DNA of 64,000 nucleotides from Siphonodentalium dalli (taxonomy: Eukaryota > Mollusca > Scaphopoda > Gadilida > Siphonodentaliidae), in assembly GCA_032622095.1 (NCBI GenBank), contig CP136065.1, positions 217,786,151 to 217,850,150 on the forward strand, given 5' to 3'. Below the pieces are notes generated by a model. It searched no databases, had not been told where the DNA came from, and saw only the letters and a list, made by a program, of their open reading frames with translations. Both the position numbers and the translations under genes were made by a program. This document shows positions 43,871 through 55,253 of the stretch, one piece after another. The stretch's first letter is position 1. Each line of letters opens with the position of its first letter.

Positions 43871-44703
43871 GTACAGGTTTTTATGACAACAGGCTGATGC
43901 ACTCTTCGGGTACCAAGTCCACCTCAAAAATACGTTTTCACAAGTGAAGCTTATATACCTGCATTTTATGTATGGGAGGGAACTTTGAATGCAGCTATAT
44001 TCCTTTTTGGAATAAAACCATGCACCCGTAATTGTTGTATTTTTTTTTCTGTATTTGAGATCTAGCATCTCATGCATGTTGCTCGGATAAATACATGTAT
44101 TATCATGTGATTACTTATGGGTTACCGATCCATGCAAATAAAGTTTCCTATTTATTTCCTCCGCAATCGGAGAGTTTAAACATTACACATACACAAGTGA
44201 TGGGTGACAAATAAATATATCACATATTTTTTAGAGAAAAATATGACGACACTACTTTAATGAGTTATAGGCATCACACATCTAGTCCTCGTGCATTTTT
44301 GTTTTCACGAATTGCTATGGCATACACGTACATGTGCGAAAAAATGTTTACACTTCAACTGCATGGATAATTATGCGAGTATGTTTATGTATCGAATGGG
44401 GCATGACGGATGCCACTCCGACTAAATATATAATATTTATGTATATCTTGTCTTCTGTCTTCAAGCAGAGCTGTTCGTGAGCTGTTTTACAGGTGATCCA
44501 TTTAGTTGATAGTCTCGAGCCGGATCCGATCCGTACACTTGTGCCACAGTTTGAACGTATTGCGAATAAGAAACAAGGTGAATTGCTTAATATCACTTAC
44601 GATGTCCCGAATGGATAAATACATGCATAACCTTGTGATGACTTATGGGTTACCGATCTATACAAATAAATTTACCATTTAAAACGACTCGTAATCCTCA
44701 GCC
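43871..44703. other. No gene; a pair of 65-bp direct repeats
   Basis: GGATAAATACATG followed by ACTTATGGGTTACCGATC and CAAATAAA occurs at 44091-44157 and again at 44619-44684, about 528 bp apart. The segment between has no TIR, and the pair may be remnants of a duplication. Confidence 0.5.
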
Positions 44704-45220
44704 TTAAAGGCACGGGCGGCGTTCGTTGCACAAATATTCATATTTGTTCAAATCGCGAAGGAATATTGAAATGTATATAGTTTTGTTCATATGTCAAACA
44801 TAATCAGCTCGTAAATAGTATATTGTCGTCAAGACGTACGATGGTGTATGTAAACAAGAACCTCGTTTTACAGAAGTTTTGCTTCTGTTTACATAACACA
44901 GCGCAATTCTATTGGTTAGTCACACACAAATGATATAAACGCTATTTATTATTTCCATATCAGGAAAACAGTAACAAATAACGCTCTATATGTTTACCAT
45001 ATCCGGACCTAAACAAAAGCCAGGTTCTGTAACGTTGTTTGCTTTTGTTTACATAATAAAGGAAAAACATTTGACAATAACATACTGTTTATGCCATATT
45101 TCTGATTGTATAAGAACAAAGTATGTCTATATTTTACTATTCTTTCTGTTTATGGCTGTTTTTGGACGGAGCTGAATATTTTAACAACATACCCACCGCC
45201 AACGCCGCCCATATCTTTAA
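44704..45220 (-). mobile_element. E-family TTAA MITE, minus strand, full length
   Basis: TTAA at 44704-44707 and 45217-45220. Inverted ends TTAAAGGCACGGGCGGCGTT and AACGCCGCCCATATCTTTAA. Read on the minus strand it matches 9922-10422 (AACAGCCATAAACAGAAAGA; CATAAACAGTATGTTATTGT). Short plus-strand ORFs inside are by-products. Confidence 0.85.
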
Positions 45221-45404
45221 GCCATTCTATAATAAATGGATTCTTCTAATCAGTTATACAAGTATACAATTGAGTGATTTATTATTCATTTGCAGGGATG
45301 TACAGGTAATATCAGCAGGTGAAAATATATAAAAGTACAGAAAGAGACCTATTTATTGAGGGAAATGTTTATATAATAAGTTGTTATTATATGTTCAATT
45401 GAAT

Positions 45405-46280
45405 TGTTTATTAGCAAAGTCAACATCTAAGTTGCAACATGCCATACAACTTATTTACACAACATTATACAAACAATACACAACATACATATATATCAAT
45501 AAATGAGTTCATCATATTATATGATATTGGTAATAAATACAAATAATGCTAATACATTTGGGAATATGTTTTCTGAAATGGTTTCATATAATATTTACAT
45601 TTTATCACATAATTTGGCCATAAAAGCAGTTTCATAATTATCGGTAATAGACACGTTTAATATCAGCGCGTGCGATGACGTCACGGCGTTCTTCAAATAA
45701 CTTGCGATCGCTGTAGTTTATGATTGTTGTTTTCGATGAATATTTCGCGTTGCTTCGGGTTTATTTGATCATGTGATAAAAGGTATCTCACACTCGTCCT
45801 ATTTTATACGTAATTCATCAACCTCGTCCTCTAAATTCTATTTGAGCCTCGGTAAACCTCGGCTCAAATCGAATTTAGTGAACTCGGTTGATAAATTCCG
45901 TATAAAATAGAAACTCATGTGAGATCCTCTATATATATAATATAATGTAATACTTGCTTCATGGTAACTTTATAAATGCTAATTTTAAGAAAATGCTCAC
46001 TCTTTTCAATATACTTATGTTAAGCAGTGACAGCAGTCTGTAGAATTTATTTCTGTTAGGGTTTTCCCAGTAATACTTCGGTATATAGGTTTCTCGCAGA
46101 TCGTTGAGTTCAGTACACAAAATAACAAAATGGTATTCATCACATACATTTTCGCCACATAACGGGCATTTCGTGTCTTTACATGTACTTTTATTCCATC
46201 AGCATTGCTCTACCGGTAGTCTGTGATTGGCTGTTCTAAATTTCAGTAAATACGTAGCTAGATGAGATGGCATTTATACT
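45405..46280 (-). pseudogene. LINE reverse transcriptase, C-terminal end and 3' tail
   Basis: On the minus strand, one frame from about 46280 to a TGA at 45959-45961 reads SHLATYLLKFRTANHRLPVE, one stop codon, then KDTKCPLCGENVCDEYHFVI, LCTELNDLRETYIPKYYWEN and LKRVSIFLKLAFIKLP. The order LTKFRT.NH.LP[VI]E, zinc-knuckle-like CPLC..(x)..DEYHF..C, YIPKYY and a closing Leu/Lys-rich F[IL]K matches the carboxyl end of ORF2 in non-LTR retrotransposons of CR1/RTE-like type. Its role was target-primed reverse transcription. A 3' UTR-like tail follows, with AATAAA on this strand at 45407-45412. The internal stop, lack of upstream RT motifs and an inserted foldback at 45781-45928 show it is dead. Confidence 0.78.
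45781..45928. mobile_element. Foldback palindrome inside the LINE tail
   Basis: Arms AGGTATCTCACACTCGTCCT ... ATTTTATACG and CGTATAAAATAG ... CATGTGAGATCCT pair across 148 bp. The centre is GAGCCTCGGTAAACCTCGGCTC. It resembles the foldbacks at 21785 and 55254 in size and in its GCCTCGG-type centre. Confidence 0.87.
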
Positions 46281-46407
46281 AAGTATCGGCTCAATCTGAC
46301 AGAATCCTTTATGTTTCGATAAAATATGGCACGGCTTGAAATAGACATATTTAGATTGCCGAAGAGGCAACATGTGTGTTGCTCTATTAATTTCGCTTTC
46401 ATATGGG

Positions 46408-46838
46408 TTAAACGAACATGCCTAATTCGAGCTTCCAAATTTTGTCTACGTAATTTGAAGGAGTTACACGGTAGGTTGATAACTACACGACATATTGATA
46501 CACTGGCTCTGTATGCTCTGAAAAATACTTACCACGATCACCGACATTTTCCAGCTGTTCTAAATTTATTCACACTGAAGTGAAATAAACGCTCTTTATT
46601 TCTACCACATCATGAATAGATTAACATGGAATGCTCTTTTCTGTGCCTTATGTCGTGTTTGGTCCAAACACCGTGTTTAAAGTTGTATTTGTTTTATTTA
46701 CTTCAATGCGTCTTTCTCTGACATATAATGCTTGTGGAAAGATAGTACAAGTAATTATCGACCTATTTCGATACCGGGCAAAATTAAAAAGCGAATATTA
46801 TTAGGTGTATTTTGGAGCTCAACCGGCATGTGGCTTTA
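46408..46838 (+). mobile_element. B-family TTAA MITE, nearly full length
   Basis: Starts TTAAACGAACATGCCTAATT, ends ACCGGCATGTGGCTTTA (terminal A mutated). It is continuous across the point where the 30344 copy carries the A1 insertion (GACATATAATGCTTGTGGAA). Confidence 0.85.
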
Positions 46839-47044
46839 GCTACTCGTCATTGGCGACAACAAGACACAAATTCAGTTATCGTTTGGAATGGCAACACACG
46901 GGCGAGATAAAACATTAAATTGCAATGATTTTAGTTATCTCATACTGGAGATATTATCGGATATCAGTGTCTTGAATCTTGATGCTCTTCAAATTGTTGT
47001 TACGATTCACTAAACTTGTCACGCGAGGTTGACGTTTTTTTTTC

Positions 47045-47394
47045 TGTCTGTCATTTGCAGAATGAGGTCCCCAGTAGGTGAATTTAGTGACGCTATCCCG
47101 CATAGCGGTCTAGCGTCATCAAATTCACCCCCTGTGGGCCTTATTCTGCGTGGCCTCATCTGCAATGGGAGACAGAGACTCAGATTGAAGTTCGCAAATG
47201 GTGAATATTGAGATGTACACCCTTTGCGAACCTCGAATATTCAATGCGTCGTCTGCCAGTTTGGGGATATAGAGAAACTAAACTAAAAAAGAAATCTATG
47301 TGAAGTTTCTATAGAAATTTGATAGTAAAGAAACTTAGCGGGGATAGCATCACTAAATTCACCCTCTGGGGACCCCATTCTGCAAATGACAGGC
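47045..47394. mobile_element. F-family element, full length
   Basis: TIRs of about 50 bp: CTGTCATTTGCAGAATGAGG at the left and CCATTCTGCAAATGACAGGC at the right. Inside are a strong hairpin (GGTGAATTTAGTGACGCTA / TAGCGTCATCAAATTCACC) and a second one (TTCGCAAATGGTG / CACCCTTTGCGAA). The GGTGAATTTAGTGA motif recurs in the right TIR. Non-coding; superfamily unknown. Confidence 0.88.
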
Positions 47395-47815
47395 ACTCTA
47401 TAATCAGGCTTGTTAAGCGGATGCCATATTGCATAACATAATCTAAATGATGGGCTGCGAAGGAAACACAATCGAACTCTTAAGTCATAACCATAATGTG
47501 TAATCTACGTGAAGAGAAGTCTAAAATTGATATTTCCAGTTCTTTGTTGAAGCGGGCAAAGACGTCATTCAAATCCGACCGATGCACATTTTGCTTTATA
47601 GCTCAGATAACTCGGTAACATAACCGACGTCGACTCGACACCCACGTCGATTCTCCGGCAAATTATGGGACATGATTTGCTAAGTGGGAGACTTCATTAG
47701 TGGGAGACTTCATTAAAGAGACGTGTAATCTTCAAACCTTCAATTAACGCTAGTAATTGCATGTCTTTGAATGCCACGGAGGACAAAGTAGGTCAATACA
47801 TACAAGAACTGCATG
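47395..47815. other. No gene; one 22-bp direct repeat
   Basis: AGTGGGAGACTTCATTA occurs twice in a row near 47690-47715. Nothing else recognised. Confidence 0.5.
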
Positions 47816-48037
47816 AACATATATCCCTGCCATGACTGGAGCTTCTTGGCGTTTTGCGAAAACTTATTATATATTATATAAGAGAATACATTTGGCCTAA
47901 CACTATTTATCTTGACCTTATTAGCCATGCATTCTCTTATATATGCTAGGCTCCATATGGGAGACTCGCATATATAAGATAATGCACAGGCATGTCATCT
48001 TAATGTTGCACCAGCTCCCGTCATGAAAGGGGTTTAA
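47816..48037 (+). mobile_element. A2-family TTAA MITE
   Basis: Left end CCCTGCCATGACTGGAGCTT as in the 913 copy, two decayed hairpins (TATATAAGAGAATACATTTG; CCATGCATTCTCTTATATAT ... ATAATGCACAGGCA) and right end CGTCATGAAAGGGG then TTTAA. It is intermediate between the old 913 copy and the cleaner 22605 copy. Confidence 0.8.
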
Positions 48038-48784
48038 ATAATGGTTCGTATATACATAGAAATTAAGCAAACACATTACCCACCTCACAACCAGGTCAAC
48101 GGGTTCTGACACTCGCACAGGAGTAGAAGGCGGGCATTGCACCATCGAGAGTTGAGGAGCCCCAATCGACCTTAAGTCAACCGGTCGGCATTGCACCCTC
48201 TTCCTAGAGTTGAGCCCGTAGTACAAACCCGGAATACAACAGACTAAGGCAACTGGAGTCCATGCAAGCACCAAATAGGACAATATGTATATATACAGCT
48301 ATTCACAACTCAAAACAATATATATGCATATCAACACATAAAACCCACACAGAGAAATCAAGGTAAGTCTTCTCCGCCGGTCCTGGTTCGGAATGGGGGT
48401 GGGGCTTTGCTTCCTGCTTTGGTGACATCCACCTCATGCACAGCAGGCAAACACCTACTGTGCATGAACATGTATCAATCTCACAAACTCCACAAACGCT
48501 CTTCAGCGGAATCATGGCATTCAAAAGTGGGTTGTAGGAGAGGGCCTTTCAAATCTTCCCGGGTATCATCCCAAACTCCAAACTTGTTGTTACACTATTT
48601 TTACAGTACCCTGAATACACTTGAACGCTCATCAACGCTACATACTGCAGAAAGTCAAGTCTGATTATTTCGGAAACCAGCATGTGATAAGTAACAAGTC
48701 ACTGTTCCGAGGCATTTATGTTTATAGTCCAGGTATTAGTGTTTAGTGTATTAATCAACAATATTTTTATCATCGGATGCAACC
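48038..48784. other. No confident gene; GC-richer stretch
   Basis: On the minus strand a frame from about 48283 to 48078 reads SYLVLAWTPVALVCCIPGLY then RKRVQCRPVDLRSIGAPQLS and reaches a possible donor (GTGAG|GTGGGT). A consensus-like donor AAG|GTAAGT also occurs on the plus strand at 48365-48371. Neither is joined to a recognisable exon. A short hairpin (GCACAGCAGGCAAACACCTACTGTGC-type) lies near 48438. Confidence 0.3.
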
Positions 48785-49203
48785 ATAAGGACACTTGGCG
48801 GTTTGCAATACAAAATACATCTAATAATATTTCCTTTTGAATTTTTCCCGAAATAGGTCGATAAATAACTACACTACCTTTAGTTTCTACCGGCATTATG
48901 TGTCACAGAAAGAGGCATTGAAGTCATAAAAATACAACTTTTAATACGATGGTTGCCTTTCAAACAAAATACAGCCATGTACGACAAGGAACAGAAAAGG
49001 GCGTTCCGTTTTAGTCCATTCTTGATTTGGCAGACTCAGAACGTTTCTTTCACTTCTGTGCGAACAATTGAAAACAGTTGGAAAATGGCTGTGACCATGG
49101 AAAGTATTAAACCGGTAAATGAATAGTTCGTATATCTGTCAACCTATATTATACATCCTTCCAAATTACATAGACAGAATATTGAAGCTCGAATTTGACT
49201 GGT
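48785..49203 (-). mobile_element. B-family MITE, minus strand, diverged
   Basis: Runs from GACACTTGGCGGTTTGCAAT to GAAGCTCGAATTTGACTGG, with the family blocks CATGTACGACAAGGAACAG and CAAATTACATAGACAGAAT. Both terminal TTAA sites are mutated, so it is an older copy. Confidence 0.8.
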
Positions 49204-50416
49204 CCCCGGGTTATAAACCTTGCCATTGCTCTGCTTTGGACGTCGTTATTATTACGCGCGCTCCGCGAGTATACTTATGTAGAGATTCTCGTTTCGCCTG
49301 GGCGCATGGGTGTTTTATTTATAGAGTGGGAATTTTTGGGAGGATTAAAGTCGAACTGCGACCGGAGGCCGAGTCCGGTAAAAGGTGTAGTTGGGAATTT
49401 CAGTTTCGTTTATTGTCGTTAACATTATGTCAATATAATAATGTTGATTTTGGGTTTGTGATAACTATGCCAATTACAAATAAAAGAAATGAAAAAGATA
49501 ATTTGTAAGTCTTATGTTTCAACTTTTATAGACATTTTTCGTTCTGCAGCCCACTGGGGGTTGTGGTCGGAGACGGCCGAGTCGGCCGCCGGTTCGTTAA
49601 ATAGGTGCTGGTTGTTATTGTTATTTTAACGGAATTCTGAGTTGGTCATTCGCAAAACCAATATATTTTATATTCTATAATTACAATCATGGGTATATAA
49701 TATATGATCTTGAGCGCGTTATCATTTCTGACATAGGTTTTCTTGTACAATATGGGAGATCACGTTACAGAGCGATAGCGTCGTAGTGTTTCACATATGA
49801 GCCAGGGACGAGTCTAAGCTCGAATGAGCCTTGTGCGTTTAAGTTATCATGTTTCCAGATATGTTAGACGCCGATGTACTTATAAATGTTAGATAAACTA
49901 CAATTTCGAGATACAGCCGAGGAAATTTGCACTTATTTTATTAGCCAGTTTCCGATTGAAATATACGTTAATTCTTCGTGGTGTACTTCATTCACTCAGC
50001 GCCATGGTGACAGGCAGCAAATTAATTTTGAAATTTTGATTAGCAAATAACCTCACATTGACATGATTAGACAGCATTGTTCTGAAATCATAAAATTCAT
50101 CCAAATTACATAGCTATTATCCAAATTTGGGTTGCAAATTGCAATGCGATACCAGTTAATTTGCTTCCTGCATGGTGCACTTCATTCATATTACTGCAGG
50201 CACTCTTCTATATGGTTGATTATAGCAAATTAACACGAAGGTTTGCTAGTAACGGTGGTGTTACTTTGGCTCAATAAAATAGTAGTTGGCAAATTTATCA
50301 CTCAACGGGCGATACATTCTCAGCATTTCTGGCAAATACCTTGTCACCAAACACGTGACAAAAGTTAGGTAGTTGGCGAGGTACTTCGTTTCGAATATTT
50401 GAAACTATCTTATAAT
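49204..50416. other. No confident gene
   Basis: Positions 49204-49500 are GC-richer and open in two plus-strand frames (to 129 codons), which argues against either being selected. No domain seen. The phrase ATTTGCTTCCTGCATGGTGC near 50159 resembles TTCGTGGTGTACTTCATTCA near 49973, a weak local repeat. Confidence 0.4.
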
Positions 50417-50676
50417 TTAAACTGACATGGCTCATTCGAACCTCCAAATTTCGTTCTACGTACATTGGAACGACGGATACGATAGGTCGATAAATAAACG
50501 AACTATTGATATATCGGCTTCATACGCTCTGAAAAACACTTGCCAAAGTATCAGCCTTTTTCAACTTTTCTCCAGAAAAACGCTCTGTATTGCTACCATA
50601 TCAGGAATAGACTACCACGGAACCCTCTTTTCTGTTCCATGTCGCGCAAATGGCGTTTTTGTGTTTGAGACCTAAT
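50417..50676 (+). mobile_element. B-family TTAA MITE, right part lost
   Basis: Starts at TTAA 50417-50420 (AACTGACATGGCTCATTCGA) and keeps the first roughly 260 bp to GTTTTTGTGTTTGAGACCTA, where it joins A2-like sequence. Confidence 0.83.
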
Positions 50677-51072
50677 AATATATACCTTGACCATGTAAAC
50701 CAATGATACATGTGAGAGAATAGCATATATAACAGAATGCACTGGCACAGGATCTATATAATGCAAACATGAAGAGCAGGACAAGGCATACAAGATTATA
50801 CAAGAAGCTAAAGAGGGGGCATATAAATATGTACCCGAACCTCCAATAACAACATCACTAATCTCGTCAGCTGATAAACATCAAAGCAAAAAGATATAAT
50901 TAAAAATTAAATTATAATGATATTTTATTCACAATAAATGCAAAACACATGAGAGGTTAAGGGGATGACCACTCGGACCTTCCGATTATCCCTGGGCTAT
51001 CCACCAGACACAACATATTCCGATGATCTCTGTATTGCTGCACCAGCGCAGATCCCGTCATGAAAGTGTTAA
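50677..51072 (+). mobile_element. A2-family remnant, internally expanded
   Basis: Left block TATACCTTGACCATGTAAAC ... GAATGCACTGGCACAGGATC, then about 240 bp of foreign sequence, then GCTGCACCAGCGCAGATCCC, GTCATGAAAGTG and TTAA at 51069-51072. The A2 right end is intact; the left end is not recognisable. Confidence 0.65.
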
Positions 51073-51102
51073 ATATACTAATTCGCCCCTTGATTTCTGA
51101 AT

Positions 51103-51408
51103 ATGGATCCTTTTAATTATCCCGCACCCGCGCGGGCCCTGGTAGAATATGGCTTGCGCCCCACTGCGATGGGTAAGAATCCCATAATATGGCACCATCT
51201 TTGTCATGGGGTGCACCCCGTGAGGGTGGTGTATGCATTCGGGTCTACGACATCATCTGCGGGTTCGGCGCAGCTCATGGTTCACTTTGGCCACTGGTCT
51301 AATTGGCGATTTTTGTTTAGTATTATTGATCCACAGCTGTTTATACAACTATGGGGATGCCGAACGGGCAACAGATACAAATTAAGATACGACCCTTCCT
51401 ATTATTGA
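51103..51408 (+). CDS. Candidate ORF, 101 codons, no known family
   Basis: ATG at 51103, TGA at 51406-51408. The product starts MDPFNYPAPARALVEYGLRP and ends RYKLRYDPSYY. It has even amino-acid use, several His/Trp residues (IWHHLCHGVH, GHWSNWRF) and no transmembrane helix. GC content is clearly higher than the flanks. It begins 30 bp after an A2 terminus and lies between two B elements. I recognise no family and see no introns. A second open frame (51525-51743) follows but starts without ATG. It could be an exon, a captured gene piece or chance. Confidence 0.25.
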   Translation: MDPFNYPAPARALVEYGLRPTAMGKNPIIWHHLCHGVHPVRVVYAFGSTTSSAGSAQLMVHFGHWSNWRFLFSIIDPQLFIQLWGCRTGNRYKLRYDPSYY

Positions 51409-51831
51409 GCAGAAACGCTTGGTTGAACAAAGATAGATTCGTGTCCGCTGAAATAATTGGGTTTCTTTGTCCGAATGAGCCCAGTTAATCAGCTATTACC
51501 ATTTTCGGATGCTAAATAAAAACATTGCTGTTTTTTGTAGAATCCAGCCGATTGTCGAGTGTTTTTGCCACTAAGATCGCAAATATATCCGTAGATTTGA
51601 TAAACGTGTGCCATATATATAACATGCGCGATTTTGTAAACAGTATAGATATAACTGACGCCAATTCCCCTTGTATAATCACGTTTGTCGATACCAAGCG
51701 AGTTTCTCCGCAGCCCACGTGTCATTTGTTTTGCCATCCATGATATGACTTCTTACTGTATATATTATATGCTTTGTGTCGTCTTGTCGTTCTTGCTTGT
51801 AGTTGAGAAAGTGTATCATACGTCACTCGTT
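51409..51831. other. No confident gene
   Basis: A 72-codon plus-strand frame (51525-51743) ends DTKRVSPQPTCHLFCHP but lacks an ATG, and a minus-strand frame of similar size overlaps it. Not called. Confidence 0.35.
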
Positions 51832-52270
51832 TTAAACGGACATGGCTCATTCGAGCCTCCAATTTTTTTCTACGTAATTTGGAGCGACGGATACGATAGG
51901 TCGATAAATAAACGAACCATTGATATACCGGCTTCATATGCTCTGAAAAATACTTGCCAAAGTCACAGCAATTTTTCAGCCGTTTTCAACTTTTCGCCAG
52001 AAGTCAGCCAAACGCTCTTTATTGCTAACATATCAGGAATAGACTACCACGGAACACTCTTTCCTGTTCGTGCAAATGGTCGGCTTGTGTTTGGGACCCA
52101 AACACCATATTCACAGTTGTGTTTGTCATTACTTCAATGCTTCTGTTGGGGTTACATCATACTCGTAGAAAGGTAGTTCAGATATGTATGGACCTATTTC
52201 GATATTGAGAAAAATTCAAAAGTGAATAATGTTATGTGTATTTTGGAGCGCAAACCGCCATGTGGCTTAA
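51832..52270 (+). mobile_element. B-family TTAA MITE, full-length reference copy
   Basis: TTAA at 51832-51835 and 52267-52270. Left end AACGGACATGGCTCATTCGA, right end GCAAACCGCCATGTGGC. ACATGG/CCATGT near the two ends form a short TIR. At 439 bp it defines the family length. A 163-codon ORF reading into it from upstream is fortuitous. Confidence 0.92.
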
Positions 52271-52632
52271 AGAATGCGGTGCGTTTACTTATGCTATTCA
52301 ACAATCTAATTGATGTTTACACATAAAACAAGGGGTACATCATTTTTTGCAAACAAGTAGGACCACGATTATTGCTGGCCGGAAAATTATTTTGGCGATT
52401 TCTGAATATGTTTAGTCATTTTCCAGAAACTTTAACCAAATAAAAAAGACAAATATATGGAATCATATCAAAACGGAAATTAAAACAAAAATATAGATAA
52501 TTACGCACAAAAATAACTGATAAATTTCGAGTTGGACAAAGTGACAATGGAACCGCAACAACTTAAATAGATCTAACCACAAACGTGTATCGAATATATG
52601 AACACTAATTGACCTACAGTTTCTTATCTTTA
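52271..52632. other. No gene recognised
   Basis: AT-rich. Nothing recognised. Confidence 0.5.
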
Positions 52633-53116
52633 TATCACGAAGTACTGACGTATTGTCACTTGAGTAAGAAAGGACAAGGCTTGCGGCTAACCATCATTGG
52701 TTTAATACATAAGAAATTTTCTTGGCAATTTTCCAAAAAACTTGGCCACCGAAAGCGTGAACCCTGAGTATGACCGCCATTATCTGGGGAGAAAGCAAGT
52801 AAGACAATGGCTTGTTGTCAGATCCCAATTTTCGTTTATTGTATATAATACATTCTCACGTTGTCGGTGGCCAAATTTGTCAAAGTTTTTCGAAAATGGT
52901 AAAGAAAATTTCATTTGACCAAACTTTCTGGCCAAAAAGTTTACCAAACTTTCTGGCCAAAAAGTTTCAAGTCCGTAGTCAGCTATCACCTCTCGGATTG
53001 CCATCAGATCCCCATGCAAGCGATCATTAGTAAACGTATGCTTACATATCAAAACAATGGTAAGCCGCTAACAATCCTTTCCTAATCAAGTGATATCACG
53101 TGAGTACTTCGTGATT
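52633..53116. mobile_element. J element with long imperfect TIRs
   Basis: About 65 bp at each end are inverted: ATCACGAAGTACTGACG at 52634 and CGTGAGTACTTCGTGAT ending 53115, continuing inward through CACTTGAGTAAGAAAGGA and GCGGCTAACCAT. The interior carries TTGGCCA-type blocks and a 25-bp direct duplication (ACCAAACTTTCTGGCCAAAA, about 52917-52966). ORFs on both strands inside are unsupported. Superfamily unknown. Confidence 0.72.
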
Positions 53117-53182
53117 TCAAAATAAGATAATGTAGGTAAGTAAGTGCTCACATCTATGTTGATTTACGTTGACGGCTAGACC

Positions 53183-53640
53183 TATTTCCACCAAACTTAT
53201 AAACAATCATCTCCGTGATATAATGGAATCTAATTGTGTGGTTTAAAGATGTCAAACGTGACAAGAGTCATGGTGCACGGAAGGTGAGAGGGGCACCAAA
53301 ATTATAACAATATTTTAGTACCGATTTCCACCAAATTAACACATTCTTCGCCATGACAAAAGGAATCTAATCGTGTGATAAGCATATCCATGATATCAGT
53401 AGTCTAATGGACGTGGTTAATATGTGCCAAAAGTGCCCCTGTTCGAGTCATGAATGGGAAGGGTAGGTGCACCAAAGTTGATACAAATATGAGTATCACT
53501 AATTTCCACCAAATTGTCACACGTTCTTCTCCAATGATACGAGGAATCAAATCATGTTGGTTAAAGACGACACATTTGGTGTCGTTTGGGCCAGGGATGG
53601 AGAGATGGGGAAACTAGCATTGATAAGAATGTCATCTCCA
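53183..53640. repeat. Degenerate tandem repeat of 140-180 bp
   Basis: TTTCCACCAAA recurs at 53184, 53324 and 53503, each followed about 30 bp later by GGAATC(T/A)AAT-type sequence and by a GG.GCACCAAA block between units. Three old, diverged units. Confidence 0.6.
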
Positions 53641-54212
53641 TAGTTCGTTCTAATGAGCTTTAGAGTTGAACAATTATATCTTCTCAACTGTCATATTTAT
53701 ATATGGGGACGCGAATCGGGACAATCGTACAGTGAGCTAGCAAAAACAAATAAATATAATTAAGTAAGCATTAACAGTAAATGTATTATTATATTTATGA
53801 AATACACATATTCTTGCAAAATAGGAGACCTTGAACCGTCAGAGGATGGCATGTTATAATGGCTCATGTAGTACAACACAATTGATTCTGTCCTACTCAA
53901 GATATTTTCCACAAAATATACAATTTGTCAAAAGAGAGGGATATGTATAGAAGGCCTATTCTAACAGTGGTCGTGCAGTAACATTTATTTTCTTCTGAGA
54001 TAAAAGAAAAGAGTCAGGAGTACATTAGTTTTCATGATCCTCTAATACTGGTATATATATCTAACAATGGTAGAGAATTTCTTTCATGTTTTTTTTAGAA
54101 AAGACTCATAACCTAACATAAAACATTTAAAATCTTGATCTGTGTCCGGCACAGGTAGCTGCTATATAGCAAACATTCGTTCAAACTGAGATTAATTAGC
54201 CAGTATAGCACC
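53641..54212. other. No gene recognised
   Basis: AT-rich. Nothing recognised. Confidence 0.5.
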
Positions 54213-54335
54213 ATGGCTAGAGGAGCACCTGAACATGTCTTTAAAACATCTGTATCTGCATGGGATATGATAACCAGATGTCCTCAAAATATTAAGTCAA
54301 TAACCCACAAGATTGACGTATACATGTCTATGTAA
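54213..54335 (+). CDS. Small candidate ORF, 40 codons
   Basis: An ATG in strong context (CACCATGG) opens a 40-codon frame starting MARGAPEHVFKTSVSAWDMI and ending in TAA. The final bases also read TAT|GTAAGA, a possible splice donor just before the stop, so it could be a first exon. No following exon or domain is recognised. Confidence 0.15.
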   Translation: MARGAPEHVFKTSVSAWDMITRCPQNIKSITHKIDVYMSM

Positions 54336-55253
54336 GAACCCCATTTTCGTCTTTTATTTTTGCGAACTAATGTTTTTCCGACAATGTTACTCTGACAAGG
54401 TGAGACACTTCTTAAAATCCGCGTATAAGTATGACGTTTTGTGATGCCATTTGGGTATACAATTTATGCAATTACGTGTGTAACACTTTGAGCAAGAGTA
54501 TTCTCTACTCACGCAACATGTCCACATCAGAGGGCTTCACACGACTTTAACATGGGCAACGCCGGGTAACCGATAGAATGCTATGAAATTGTCACGACGA
54601 TCAATCGATATGCAGGTGATCACTCTAAGAGGAACAATCCAATTGATAACAGCACAGAACACAACGAATTCAATTGAGAATCTTACGGGTTTATTACGAT
54701 ATAGTGGTTTTGAGGATGCTGCGGTGATTAACGGGTCACTTGTCCACTTCAGATTATACGTATCATATTGGATTTTATTAATTAGCTATAGGTTATCGGC
54801 CACAAAAAGTATAACGCTGCCGGCATCATACATAACAAAAGTCGGCCAATAAGTGGAAAACACGGCCAATAAGTAAAAAAAAAGTCAGCCAATAAGTAGA
54901 AAGGCGGCCAATAAGTCAACGGTAACATACATGACGTCATACGTATTTAACTCGATCAGCAAAGAATATTGGGTCGACGGAAGATAGATTGCAGTTGATT
55001 TCGGATGAATTACGGAGTCACTCTTTTTGGGAGTAAATATACATGTACGTGGATGAACTACATGTATGCGTATCAATGTCATTCCCAGCGGAAACTGACA
55101 GTACTGTGAAATCGCTGCAAGTTCTTCACAAAGTTCACAAGAATAAAAATTGCTGGAATAATTGTTAATTTAACGAAGCACATACTGGTATATCTATGTT
55201 AATATATGAAACAACAATTGCCAATGTTGCTAATTAATAAAATACTTATTAAT
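54336..55253. other. No gene; one short tandem repeat
   Basis: The phrase CGGCCAATAAGT occurs four times between 54842 and 54919 at 20-30 bp spacing. An 89-codon ORF (54583-54852) is unassigned. Otherwise nothing recognised. Confidence 0.45.

Noticed and set aside
44091-44684. Possible solo or short LTR pair
   Set aside because: The 65-bp direct repeats lack TG/CA ends, primer-binding site, polypurine tract and flanking duplication.
51685-52176. 163-codon plus-strand ORF
   Set aside because: Two thirds lie in the B-family MITE, and the frame is not conserved in the other B copies.
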